From Tubiluchus corallicola (Eukaryota > Priapulida > Priapulimorpha > Priapulimorphida > Tubiluchidae): a stretch of 56,989 nucleotides of DNA. The notes below the pieces were generated by a model that searched no databases, was not told the origin of the DNA, and saw only the letters and a program-made list of their open reading frames with translations. Numbering within the stretch: the first letter of the stretch is position 1; the number at the start of each line of letters is the position of its first letter. Below, one piece after another: positions 46,272 through 56,989 of this stretch. The stretch is taken from assembly GCA_030141605.1 (NCBI GenBank), contig JAQGDQ010001184.1, forward strand, positions 1 through 56,989, given 5' to 3'. Made by a program: the position numbers and the translations under genes.

Positions 46272-46945
46272 AGGACAAGAAAAGGGGTACCTCAAGTAGG
46301 TTTCAGAAAAAATGTCTTAAAAAATATATTACTTTGCAGCAATTTTATGCGTATATCGTACTCGTGTTGAAATGATTTTTTGTTTGTTTTCATTTTAAAT
46401 CTCCCACAATACTGTTCCGACGCGCCATTGTATGACGTCATATACGCCCAACGTAAATCAGGGAAAGAAAAGGCAATGTTAAATTGTGTCCCAAGAAACT
46501 TTCCATGCGAATCTGTGTTACTTAGCGTTTCGCTTACCTGCTGGAAAGACTAATATAGCAGGAAAAGAAAATTATTATTTAAAATGCTTTCACTAAATGG
46601 TAAAATGTCGTTGAATCACCCTCCAGGGCGCTCTACTCACTAACCAAAAAAAAAAATGCATTTTTAATCTTATTGACAGCAAAAAGTAATTCAAAATTTT
46701 TCTTAATTTGTGACGTGTGCACTACGAATTCTCTGATTATCTTTTCAAACCTTACTCGGTGTTATCTAAAGTTGTTTCAAATGACTTATCGTCAAAATGG
46801 CTGCGTCTGACAGTCATCGCGGGAGTTTAAATTTACAAGTTTTACACAGCGTTACTGCCGACGCAAGCACTGCATGCTAAAATGCAGTATGCAAGTGTTA
46901 TAAAATTTCAAAACCATTTTTAAGCTTTACGTAAGTGGAGGGTTT
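46272..46945 (+). mobile_element. TTAA MITE, family B, near full-length
   Basis: TTAA (46268-46271) is followed by AGGACAAGAAAAGGGGTACC. The interior matches 9879-10497 (CACAATACTGTTCCGACGCGCC, GACGTCATATACGC, CCTCCAGGGCGCTCTACTCAC). Similarity ends near GGAGGGTTTTT. Confidence 0.75.
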
Positions 46946-46949
46946 TTAT

Positions 46950-47700
46950 AACTCTAGGGCAATTATCAGCTTTAATTTTTAGCAAATCATCTTTGGTGTC
47001 GAGAACTTGAGTTTAAATTTTGGTTCGTTTGTTTGTTTTCTGCTCACTTAATAAGGGAGAGACGTTGTATGAAGCTAAATGAATCTAAAATGTTGTTCTC
47101 GAAAGGTTTATTATTAATATTTGTTCTCCAAATTCGAAGTTTCCTGTATTTTGTTAGTGAAACAAATAAACATTAAATTAAAACACGGCGATGTACTTTT
47201 TCATAATTCCACAAAGATGTAAATTTTATAAAACTCACAAAAATTCCTGTAAAAAATACACTATAAGGTTATTAAACGTCACTTCATTTTACAATTTCAA
47301 TATAATATTATCATTTCCAGGAAACTTATTCCTTATAACGGGGACAAACTATACCTCTTCCCTTTTACTGGGTTAACTTAACGGGGAAAACTCTATTCCT
47401 TAAATGTACCGGGGAAAGAGCTATGTTCCCTCCGGCATTTGGGGAGAAATCTGCACTACCGCCTACTTTGCGGCAGATCAGGTTTTCCCGATTTTCTCTG
47501 CCTAGGACTAAATACCAGGACTTTTTCATTCATCACACACTAAACAACTAATGACGTGTTTAATCCAGTTTTCTATTTACATACGTACACGATGGAAGTA
47601 CAGATGTAATTTATACGCAATTTCGTAGGTACTTCATACTTTATTAACATAATCATCATTAACTTTGGAGACACACGTCGTTTGACATGACCCTCCTAAT
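46950..47700. other. No gene recognised
   Basis: Unique AT-rich sequence with a short GC-richer patch (47340-47500) carrying three related ACGGGGA/CCGGGGAAA words. No open frame with a recognisable motif. Confidence 0.4.
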
Positions 47701-47711
47701 CACTTTAGTCA

Positions 47712-47850
47712 ATGCTGCCCTGTCACCCGCAACCTCCCATTAACTCCATGCTGCCCTGTCGCGCACAACCTCCCATTAACTCCATGCTGCCCTGTCACCC
47801 GCAACCTCCCATTAACTCCATGCTGCCCTGTCACCCACAACCTCCCATGT
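47712..47850. repeat. 36-bp tandem repeat, 4 units
   Basis: CTGCCCTGTCACCCGCAACC, TCCCATTAACTCCATG repeats four times with few changes. The period of three gives a small minus-strand frame (GQHGVNGRLRVT) of no evident meaning. Confidence 0.93.
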
Positions 47851-47959
47851 CTATGTATTTTTGATACATAATGGTGTGTTGATAAGATCATTTTGGATTA
47901 AATTGATGTAAGTCAGCAGCTGTCCTCCTTGCGGTTTCTTTTCTTTCTGCACTGCTTCT

Positions 47960-48900
47960 TTGAAAACTAATTTTAATGGACTGTCATCTGGTAGTCGTAC
48001 AACATGTCCTATCCATCTTAATTATCTCCTTTTAATTTTAATTGTCCATTCCTCTGCCTTGACTTTTTTGAACAGATCCTGGTTTGATATTTTCTTTGGC
48101 CATTTTATTCCTAGAGATTTCCTGTAGTTTCTTCTTTGAAATGCATCAATTTCTGATTCGTGTTTTGATTGTCCATAATTCTCAATTATAGAGAAACACA
48201 GTTTCCACAAGCGCAGCAAAGATTTTTAATTTTGAATCTAAACTGATCCTTTTACTTTCGAAAATTTTTGTTAAATTGGAATATGCAGCTAGTGTTAACA
48301 TTTTTCTCTTTGATGTGTCTTCATCTGTAGCTAGAAGCCTGCCTAAGTATTAACATTTCCTTCACGCATCATCTCCATTCCTATTTATGTGAAACTCTTC
48401 TGTGTTATCTTTATTTAGTATGAGATCCATTTCTTTTAATTTTGTTTCTATTTTGATTTTGATATCATCTGTTTCATCTTTGGTTCTTGCCATCCATACA
48501 ATATCATCAGCATATTGCAGGTCCCCTAGTTGTAGGGAATTTTGTTTCATTAGCATAATTTGGTTCTATTTCTGTTCCCGATAGTAGCTTTTCTGGATCC
48601 AGATTTCTATAATTGTGGTGACAAAGTTCTTTTCGGAGTGTATTGTTCCTATCCATTAATGCTGTAGTAAGGTAAAAAGTGAAGAGAACAGGACTTAGGC
48701 AATCTCCTTGAGGTATTCCCTTATTCGTGGAAAATGAATCACTCAGTCTGCCTTCACATTTAACACTAATTAGAAGATCTTCCAATAATATTGATATCAT
48801 ATGAATTTCGTCGGGATTAAGTATTTCTTGTAAGTAGTATAGCAGTGTCTTTCTTCGAACTGAGTCAACTGCTTTGGACATGTCCATGAATAACATATAT
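47960..48900 (-). pseudogene. LINE reverse-transcriptase relic
   Basis: Broken frames in order on the minus strand give MLFMDMSKAVDSVRRKTLLY (motif A), STNKGIPQGDCLSPVLFTFY (motif B), LQLGDLQYADDIVWMA (catalytic YADD, motif C) and EIDAFQRRNYRKSLGIKW near the C-terminus. Frameshifts separate them, so it is inactive. It is the same family as the relic at 22850-23160. Confidence 0.85.
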
Positions 48901-49590
48901 ATTGAATAATCTGCCGAAGAGATTTTCTGTTAGTATCTTGCAAATCTATTAGTTAGTTTATTACTACAGTTTAGAAGTACTACAATTTGTGCAATGGTGA
49001 ACATCTTATCTGCTTGCGTAAGCGAAGATTGCTATAAAACATTAATGTGATGTCGCGAAAATAAGCTCTACATCACAATGACGTCACAGACGAACTCTGC
49101 AGTTCATGACCATTATCATAACGGTACCGCGCCTATTTATCGGGCACGCGAATGTGACAAAAAGGTGCCATTGCCAATCTTAGTGGTGCCACTGGCTCGT
49201 GTGTGGCTTTCAAAGTTTAACTAAATTTAACTATCCGAGGTAATTATTATTTAATTCAAACTTTAATTTAAAAAAAACACTTGTAGTTTTTAATAGTTTA
49301 GCATTCTTTATTCTGAACTCGTGTTTACACAATCGTCCGGTTTTCCTTTAAAAATGGTAAATTAGCTGTTTGCTGGAACACTATGAGGATGACTATACCG
49401 ACTCTCTGTGAGTTTAAATAAAACGTTTTGAATTTAAATTTATCATTGATTCAACATCTGTACTACCCAATGCTTCTTCCATGCGCAACGTGTCAAAGTC
49501 GTTAGCAAATGGTTGAAGATGTGGATTTTTAATGACTTTTAAAGATATTTAAACATACTCTCCGAAGATGCTATTGGTCTGGTGTATAAT
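48900..49590. other. No gene recognised
   Basis: AT-rich sequence. CCGGTTTTCCTTTAAAA at 49338-49354 looks like an isolated family A terminus with TTAA, with no body attached. Confidence 0.35.
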
Positions 49591-49594
49591 TTAG

Positions 49595-50186
49595 AGCAAA
49601 ATCGGACCCAATTTTAAACTGTAGGTCAAAACAATCTACTCTTTAAAATATTGAAAGGAAAGGTACTATGCAAAAATGACTTACGTGAAAGAATTATTAC
49701 CACACAAACAATTTTCGCGTTCGCGCCACTAGTTCTTCGCCGTTACGCGCATTTCGCCATTCGCAGGTTCTACTGCCTGCATTTTGGAAACGCGTTTCAC
49801 AAAAAACAGGTGTTGTACCTCTCAGTTCAGATGTGTTAGTTTGTGACGAACTACATATGTTCGACAGCTCATACGTGATAGTGCTACAGCGGTAAATTTG
49901 AAATTTGAATTTTTCTCTTAAAACTTACCCAGTTTTAGTACAACACATTGAATATCTTTGCATTGTACTTCAATTTTCGCTTTCGCAAACACGTGCAACA
50001 CGCTCTTGGAATATTTTTGCTGTTGAGAATTATGTTAGTTTGTGATGCCATCACTTGTTGGGCTCGCCCGTCGTTAACTAAGATTTTAATCTATTGCTAA
50101 ATTATCAGAAACGCTTTTACAATGTTATTTGTGTTAATATGTATACGTTAGATTGGGTAATATATGCAAAATCATCCCCTCTTCCT
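49595..50186 (+). mobile_element. TTAA MITE, family A, near full-length
   Basis: It begins after TTAG (mutated TTAA) with AGCAAAATCGGACCCAATTTT and ends CATCCCCTCTTCCT before TTAA at 50187-50190. The interior matches 37433-38043 closely. Confidence 0.85.
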
Positions 50187-50739
50187 TTAAACAATTTTAT
50201 TTGGTTCCGCAATTACCATTTTACACCTATAACGCCATTCAGTGCGACGTTTTGCTCTTTAAAAGAGAAAAAGCGTTATTGACATTGTTTTATTAACTAA
50301 CATAAATTAACCTCATTTAGAAGTACGCAGAATGTTAATTGGGAAGTATTATTGCTTTTTGTGAACGTAAGTAAAATGGAAAAGCAGTAAAAAGAGTTAC
50401 AAGTAAACACTTTGCGTAAATAAAGATTAAAAATCGTCTTAAACGTTTGCATCATTTACGTGCTGTCTTATTGCCCACAGAGCTTGCGTTAGCGGTAAAA
50501 TTGGCACAAATACTTTAAATTATTAAGTTTTTTCACTTACGCGAGTCTTTCAAACTTGCTAACACAACGCCATGTAATGTGACCTAGTATGGAAAAATTT
50601 TCTGAGAATTACTTTTAAATTCCGTTTTCTTTAAACAGAGTTAAGCTGAATAACGTCAGGCCTTTTCACACTTTGAGCACTATTCACACGAATATCGTTC
50701 CATTGCTCTGACACCGTTATTCCAATATTGAATCATTTT

Positions 50740-52370
50740 TATGTTCAGTGTTCAGGGTAAGTAGGGCTATGAACATTAGTTAGAAAACACAATCATGATG
50801 TTCAGTGTTCAGTGAAAGTAGGGCTATGAACACTATGAAGAAAACGCAATCACGATGTTCAGTGTTCAGGGTAAGTAGGGCTATGAACACTATGTAGAAA
50901 ACACAATCATGATGTTCAGTGTTCAGGGTAAGTAGGGCTATGAACACTATGTAGAAAACACAATCTTGATGTTCAGTGTTCAGGGTAAGTAGGGCTATGA
51001 ACACTATGTAGAAAACACAATCACGATGTTCAGTGTTCAGGGTAAGTAGGGCTATGAACATTAGTTAGAAAACACAATCATGATGTTCAGTGTTCAGTGA
51101 AAGTAGGGCTATGAACACTATGTAGAAAACTAATCATGATGTTCAGTGTTCTGGGAAAGTAGGGCTATGAACACTATGTAGAAAACACAGTCATGATGTT
51201 CAGTGTTCAGGGAAAGTAGGGCTATGAACACTATGTAGAAAACACAATCATGATGTCCAGTGTTCAGGGTAAGTAGGGCTATGAACACTATGTAGAAAAC
51301 ACAGTCATGATTTTCAGCGTTCAGGGTAAGTAGGGCTATGAACACTATGTAGAACACACAATCACGATGTTCAGTATTCAGGGTAAGTAGGGCTATGAAC
51401 ACTATGTAGAAAACACAATCACGATGTTCAGTGTTCAGGGTAAGTAGGGTTATGAACACTATGTAGAAAACACAGTCATGATTTTCAGCGTTCAGGGTAA
51501 GTAGGGCTATGAACACTATGTAGAACACACAATCACGATGTTCAGTGTTCAGGGTAAGTAGGGTTATGAACACTATGTAGAAAACACAGTCATGATTTTC
51601 AGCGTTCAGGGTAAGTAGGGCTATGAACACTATGTAGAACACACAATCACGATGTTCAGTGTTCAGGGTAAGTAGGGCTATGAACATTAGTTAGAAAACA
51701 CAATCATGATGTTCAGTGTTCAGTGAAAGTAGGGCTATGAACACTATGTAGAAAACTAATCATGATGTTCAGTGTTCTGGGAAAGTAGGGCTATGAACAC
51801 TATGTAGAAAACACAGTCATGATGTTCAGTGTTCAGGGAAAGTAGGGCTATGAACACTATGTAGAAAACACAATCATGATGTCCAGTGTTCAGGGTAAGT
51901 AGGGCTATGAACACTATGTAGAAAACACAGTCATGATTTTCAGCGTTCAGGGTAAGTAGGGCTATGAACACTATGTAGAACACACAATCACGATGTTCAG
52001 TATTCAGGGTAAGTAGGGTTATGAACACTATGTAGAAAACACAATCATGATGTTCAGTGTTCAGGGTAAGTAGGGCTATGAACACTATGTAGAAAACACA
52101 ATCACGATGTTCAGTGTTCAGGGTAAGTAGGGCTATGAACACTATGTAGAAAACACAGTCATGATTTTCAGCGTTCAGGGTAAGTAGGGCTATGAACACT
52201 ATGTAGAACACACAATCACGATGTTCAGTGTTCAGGGTAAGTAGGGTTATGAACACTATGTAGAAAACACAATCACGATGTTCAGTGTTCAGGGTAAGTA
52301 GGGCTATGAACACTATGTAGAAAACACAATCACGATGTTCAGTATTCTGGGAAACTAGAACAACGAACAC
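50740..52370. repeat. 57-bp minisatellite, about 28 units
   Basis: The unit is ATGTTCAGTGTTCAGGGTAA, GTAGGGCTATGAACACTATG, TAGAAAACACAATCACG. Unit variants recur in blocks: the TTAGTTAG variant at 50776, 51061 and 51687 marks shifts of 285 and 626 bases, so blocks of 5 and 11 units were duplicated. The period of 19 codons keeps the minus strand open for up to 204 codons (FIALLTLNTEHRDCVFYIV), which I regard as an artefact. Confidence 0.95.
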
Positions 52371-52574
52371 TATTTAAAACAGACAGTCATGAAAGTAAGG
52401 CTGTACTTATTGTTGCAAGAAGCTACATATGGCAAGGGACGTGATCCAGAGGCTCCCACAAAGCGCCCACAATCATTGTTATTGTTATTGTTTGTTTGTG
52501 TTATTGTTAAATTTCCAAACACGAAAATTACAAAATCAACGCATATCCGATGGTTTTATCAACGGGCAGAGCTC

Positions 52575-54133
52575 GGGCAATGATTTCCAGATCATACTAA
52601 CAATTTGACTCAACATAGCTGAACAGGTATACACACAGATATACAAATTTAGTTGCAAACTCTATGAAGCGAAAAAGAACTATTTACTAAGCATTTGTAC
52701 ACATGTATTAAACAAATATTTTACCTATATGATAATCTCCGTGATGCGGTTATGTGTCCGCTAACAAAGCTATACTATTTAATTCACAAATCTATGCATA
52801 CAGTCGTAAATGAAATTTCCAATTGACATTAATTCTCCATCAAATAAATTTGCAATATTACTATAATTTAACGCGTACAGTGATGTATAAAGTGCATTTT
52901 CATGGCACTCGCACAAAAAATGCTCTTCTGTCTGAATTTCTACACAAAGACACAGCCTGCGCTCACGAGGTACATTTGCCCAACGACCTGTTTCTATAGC
53001 TAGATTGTATGATGAGACCCTTATTCTTGTGATGATTATACGTGTGTGCTCAGGCAACTCTGTGTTCCCATACATTGGATGCATAGACAAATTGGGATTT
53101 ATTTCCAAATAAGTCTTGCATTTTGTACGATTAGAAGCTCGGACATGAGTCTTTCGTCTCTCTACATCTGCCTGTACGTGATCCGCTGTAGACATAACAA
53201 TGTCTAAATATTTGTATCCCTTTGTTCGTGTATCTTTACATAAATTCCATACCAGCATAAACGGGTCATCCGTCATAGCGTGACGCTGGCTTAGCAACTT
53301 CGAAACGAACTTTTTTTGTACCTTTTTTACCCTCGCTTCAAGTGAGGGCATGCCAAGTTCTAGCAAGCAAACGTCGTTTGTGGTAGATGTACGAACCCCC
53401 AGCAGAGCTTTAATAGTAGTGCGGTACGGAACCTCGCCAATACGGGCACTGCCACATATCCAGGCTTCGCACCCATAAAGTATGGACGAGAGCAATGCAG
53501 ATTCTAGCACCTTCCGTTTTATCCAAAATGGAAAGTCGATGTTCTTGGATACAAAAGAGACAAATTTCATCACGTGTGGCTGCTTGGATTTAAAATGTTC
53601 CCTAACAGCAGCATCGGACGATACATCTTGAGTAAAGACAACCCCCAAATAAGTGTAATCATTGCAATTCAGGACACACACATTGTCAACTACAAGTTCC
53701 ACTCTGTCCGCTAGGGAACCGTTCACCACCATAAATTTTGTCTTCTCTACATTGATGACCATTCCTGATTCTACAGAAAATCCTAAAAGCAAAGAAAGTT
53801 TCTTTATAGCCTCATTTCTAGACGTGGCAAGCAGGACAGTATCATCCATAAGCAGTAAACAATGAACCAAACCAAGAAAGTCATCTATTCCACACACGTG
53901 TTTAATTCGCCTCACAAACGGATTTAGGTACAAGGTAAAAAGAAAACACGATGTCGGGCTTCCCTGACGAAGACCAATAGTTGCTATAATTGTAGCCGTT
54001 CCTAAAATCATCAGCGTATCTGAATATAAGGTACAAATAGCCGCTACCATGGCACATCCACATCCTAAAGCTACCAAAGTAGTGATAATAGCACCACGAG
54101 GTACTCTGTCATACGCTTTGCTAAAGTAATAGA
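52575..54133 (-). mobile_element. LINE, 5'-truncated copy with intact RT/C-terminal frame (left inverted arm)
   Basis: The open frame runs from FSKAYDRVPR (motif A, about 54127) to the TAA at 52779, at least 432 codons from the first ATG at 54077. It has LRQGSPTSCFLFTLYLNP (motif B), HCLLLMDDTVLLATSR (catalytic LMDD in place of YADD), YLGVVF, ESALLSSILYGCEAW and the C-terminal knuckle LCLCVEIQTEEHFLCECH. The endonuclease and 5' half are absent. The 3' untranslated part continues to about 52575. It is mirrored by 55616-56989. Confidence 0.9.
52779..54077 (-). CDS. LINE reverse transcriptase, partial ORF2-like protein
   Basis: The longest uninterrupted retroelement frame in the window: 432 residues from an internal Met (VALGCGCAMVAAIC) to the stop. 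RT motifs B, C and D/E and the thumb are present, and a zinc-knuckle-like C-x-C...H...C-x-C lies near the end. Upstream residues including motif A continue in frame to 54127, so the ATG is not a true start. There is no promoter or 5' half, so expression is unlikely. The frame is surprisingly intact for a truncated copy, which suggests recent insertion. Confidence 0.88.
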   Translation of the reverse strand: MVALGCGCAMVAAICTLYSDTLMILGTATIIATIGLRQGSPTSCFLFTLYLNPFVRRIKHVCGIDDFLGLVHCLLLMDDTVLLATSRNEAIKKLSLLLGFSVESGMVINVEKTKFMVVNGSLADRVELVVDNVCVLNCNDYTYLGVVFTQDVSSDAAVREHFKSKQPHVMKFVSFVSKNIDFPFWIKRKVLESALLSSILYGCEAWICGSARIGEVPYRTTIKALLGVRTSTTNDVCLLELGMPSLEARVKKVQKKFVSKLLSQRHAMTDDPFMLVWNLCKDTRTKGYKYLDIVMSTADHVQADVERRKTHVRASNRTKCKTYLEINPNLSMHPMYGNTELPEHTRIIITRIRVSSYNLAIETGRWANVPRERRLCLCVEIQTEEHFLCECHENALYTSLYALNYSNIANLFDGELMSIGNFIYDCMHRFVN

Positions 54134-54241
54134 TACAAATAGTGCATCATTCAGTGCTTGCACAGTTGATCAGAGACAAATGCCATAAGTGCAAAAATAT
54201 GGTGGTATGTTCAAAATAAAATTTGTGGAGCAAGTCCTTAA

Positions 54242-54851
54242 AGAAGACAGGATGATTTTTCATGCACTACCCCATTTTCAATTCCGATAAAAGGGTATAT
54301 ATTTTAACACAATACTGCAAAAGCGTTTCTGATAATCAAATAATAGTTTAAAAAGTAAATTAACGGCAGGCGAACCCAATTATTGATGACGTCACAAACT
54401 AACATAATTTTCAACAGCAAAAATATTCCACGAGCGTGTTGCACGTGTTTGCGAAAGCGAAAATTAAAGTACAGTGCTACTGTAAGATATTCAGAGTGTT
54501 GTACTAAAACTAGGCAAGTTTTAAGACAAAAATTCAAACTTGAAATTTACGGCTGTGGTCACGCATGATCTGTCGCGCGTGCGCAGTTCGCCACAAACTA
54601 ACGCATCAGAACTGGAAGGTACAGCACCTGTTTTTGTGCAAAGCCTTTCCGAAATGCAGGCGCTAGTGCCCATCTAACTAGCGAATGGCGAAATGCATGT
54701 AACAGAGAAGAACTGGTGGCGCGAACGTGAAATTGTGTTTGTGTGGTAATAATTCTTTCACGTAAGTCATTTTTGAAAAAACAGTTTCCTTTCAATATTT
54801 TAAAGAGTAGATTGTTATGACTTACAGTTTAACGTTGGGCCCAGTTTTGCT
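54242..54851 (-). mobile_element. TTAA MITE, family A, full-length inverted copy
   Basis: TTAA at 54238-54241 and 54852-54855 bounds 610 bases with ends AGAAGACAGGATGATTTTTC and GGGCCCAGTTTTGCT. It is the best preserved copy together with 16462-17061, and lies in the spacer between the two LINE arms. Confidence 0.88.
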
Positions 54852-54859
54852 TTAATGAA

Positions 54860-55203
54860 TTTAACATCCTCATATCCTCATAACATCCACAAATATTTAA
54901 GGAAATTGCTTTCTCTGCCTTATCACTGCCAGTGCAACGGAAGTGACAGTAAATCTTGCTATTCATGAGGTAATTGGCAGACTTCGTGACTTCTCGTAAG
55001 CGCGTCGTGACTTTCCGTAAGCGCACCCTGCTTAAACTAATTGAAACTTCTGCATCTTACCTAACGTTCACGTAAAAATGTTACAAAATTAGCTGTCTAA
55101 TTTTTGTATATACTTTTGATGAAGATTGACAGTCGTTATTTTTCTTCAAGACGAATGACGTCATTGGAAGAAGAATGAGTGTTCAAAATGGGACCCTTTT
55201 CCT
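54860..55203 (-). mobile_element. TTAA MITE, family C, inverted partial copy
   Basis: Read on the minus strand from 55203 it begins AGGAAAAGGGTCCCATTTTG, then CCAATGACGTCATTC and AACGTTAGGTAAGATGCAG, matching 4077-4611 and 32148-32831. TTAA lies at 55204-55207. The other end abuts the TTAA of the adjacent family A copy. Confidence 0.72.
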
Positions 55204-55209
55204 TTAAAC

Positions 55210-55615
55210 ATTTACTATGCCTAATTTTCCTGTGGATTTTTTACACGGCTTCACTAAACCTGTGGCAAAATGGATTCCACGCGATACTTTTAGATCTGTG
55301 ATCTTACATTTCTGATCAGCTTTTGGAGTGTCTTGGTCATCGAAGGGAGGATTAACTCGGTTTTGTTGCCGCTTCTACAAAGGATTCTCTCCAGATGTCT
55401 CAATTTGGTTCCCAAACGCCAGAAACTCGATTGTTGAACTGGACTTTTTTAGCTGCGACCCACGGCTTAACCAGGACATTAACAGATGCAGAACCATTTT
55501 TTCCAGGGCTTCTTATCTGTGGATTCGTCTATTATTCTGAAAATAGTATCCGTAAAACTCTGCAAGATTCAAAAAACATCATACATGTTTCAGTCATCAT
55601 TCAAAAACGTCAAGG
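55210..55615 (+). other. Sequence left of the right LINE arm, unassigned
   Basis: It is open in part (SPDVSIWFPNARNSIVELDF and SIRKTLQDSKNIIHVSV) and runs into the LINE frame at 55616 with no counterpart in the left arm. It may be further 5' LINE sequence or unrelated; I cannot decide. Confidence 0.3.
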
Positions 55616-56989
55616 TCTATACTTTAGCAAAGCGTATGACAGAGTACCTCGTGGTGCTATTATTACTACCTTGGCAGCTTTAGGATGTGGATATGCCATG
55701 GTAGCGGCTATTTGTACCTTATATTCAGATACGCAGATGATTTTAGGAACGGCTACAATTATAGCAACTACTGGTCTTCGTCAGGGAAGCCCGACATCGT
55801 GTTTGCTTTTTACCTTGTACCTAAATCCGTTTGTGAGGCGAATTAAACACGTGTGTGGAATAGATGACTTTCTTGGTTGGGTTCATTGTTTACTGCTTAT
55901 GGATGATACTGTCCTGCTTGCCACGTCCAGAAATGAGGCCATAAAGAAACTTTCTTTGCTTTTAGGATTTTGTGAAGAATCAGGAATGGTCATAAATGTA
56001 GAGAAGACAAAATTTATGGTGGTGAACGGACAGAGTGGAACTTGTAGTTAACAATGTGTGTGTGTGCTGAATTGCAATGATTACACTTAATTGGGGTTGT
56101 CTTTACACAAGATGGATAGCCCGATGCTGCTGTTATTTTAAATCCAAGCAGCCACACGTGATGAAATTTGTCTCTTTTGTAGCCAAGAGCATTGACTTTC
56201 CATTTTGGATAATTAGACGCATGAGGCTAAAAAAGTAGGCTAAAAAAACGTACAAAAAAGTTCGTTTCGAAGTTGGTAAGCCAGCGTCACGTTATGACGG
56301 ATGAGCCGTTTACGTTGGTATGGAATTTATGTAAAGATGCACGAACAAAGGGATACAAGTATTTAGACAGCGTTATGACTACAACGGATCATGTACAGAC
56401 AGATGTAGAGAGACGAAAGACTCATGTCCGAGTTTCTGATCGTACAAAATGCAAGACTTATTTGGAAATAAATCCCAATTTGTCTATGCATCCAATGTAT
56501 GGGAACACAGAGTTACCTGAGCACAAACGTATACTCATCACAAGAATAAGGGTCTCATCACACAATCTAGCTATAGAAACAGGTCGTTGGGCAAATGTAC
56601 CTCGTGAGCGCAGGCTGTGTCTTTGTGGAGAAATTCAGACAGAAGAGCTTTTTTTGTGCGAGTGCCATGAAAATGCACTTTATAGATCACTGTAACCGTT
56701 AAATTATAGTAATATTGCAAATTTATTTGCCGACGGAGAATTAATGTCAATTGGAAATTTCATTTATGACTGTGTGCATAGATTTTTGAATTAAATAGTA
56801 TAGCTTTGTTAGCGGACATATAACCGCATCACTGTGATTATCATATAGGTAAATTATTTGTTTATCAAATGTGTACAAATGCTTAGTTAATAGTTTTTTT
56901 CGCTTCATAGAGTTTAAAACACAATTTGTGTATCTGTGCATATACCTTGTGCAGCTATGTTGGGTCAAATTGTTAGTATGGAAATCATT
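55616..56989 (+). pseudogene. LINE reverse transcriptase, second copy (right inverted arm), broken
   Basis: It starts at YFSKAYDRVPRG and follows the left copy through RQGSPTSC, LLLMDDTVLLATSR and NVEKTKFMVVNG. A frameshift and stop follow at about 56041-56051. The segment for EHFKSK...SILYGCEAW...LLELGMPSLEARVKK is largely deleted (about 56130-56270), and the frame resumes with MVSQRHVMTDEPFTLVWNLC to a stop at 56695. Over the first 118 comparable residues the two copies differ at about eight. It reaches the right edge of the window. Confidence 0.88.

Noticed and set aside
50740-52370. CRISPR array
   Set aside because: The units are contiguous with no unique spacers, and the DNA is animal nuclear sequence. 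The same applies to the 46, 47, 67 and 74-bp arrays.

Overview
This is animal nuclear DNA: AT-rich, with spliced genes (GT-AG introns, matching phases), class A GPCRs, a zona pellucida (ZP) domain, a Kazal-type domain, LINE fragments, MITEs and many mini- and microsatellites. The families and repeat load suggest a marine or other invertebrate bilaterian. I cannot name the species, and no part looks bacterial or viral.

Left third (1-15.1 kb): a minus-strand gene for a secreted ZP-domain protein. Its first coding exon is at 15072-15040 and six more run leftward to about 415. The gene continues past the left edge, and the last cysteines and any membrane anchor are not in the window. I built it from splice sites, phase agreement at all six junctions, and the full ZP cysteine pattern. 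Its introns hold MITEs, LINE relics and triplet repeats. From 15.1 to 25 kb I see only repeats: a 67-bp satellite, about 970 bp of ACT repeats, MITEs and LINE relics.

Middle (25-39.4 kb): an intronless class A GPCR on the minus strand (25619-27589) with a 47-bp minisatellite just past its stop codon. After degenerate tetranucleotide repeats comes a plus-strand gene for a secreted Kazal-type protein: TATA box at 33061, signal-peptide exon, Kazal exon, and two phase-compatible alternative last exons at 36765 and 38191. Almost the whole intron before the first last exon is a hAT-like MITE. A 46-bp minisatellite follows the second last exon.

Right third (39.4-57 kb): several minisatellites, tRNA-like relics, then a second, very divergent intronless GPCR (45136-46017, plus strand) preceded by seven 74-bp repeats. 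A 57-bp satellite of about 1.6 kb and two inverted copies of one truncated LINE (minus 52.6-54.1 kb, plus 55.6-57.0 kb) close the window.

The most repeated structure is a set of TTAA-flanked non-autonomous elements. Families A, B and C share AGGAARAC-like ends and occur at least 14 times in 57 kb. There is also one piggyBac-like MITE with CCCTTATAG ends. I see no operon-like link between the genes. The ZP and Kazal proteins are both predicted secreted, and the GPCR ligands cannot be inferred.
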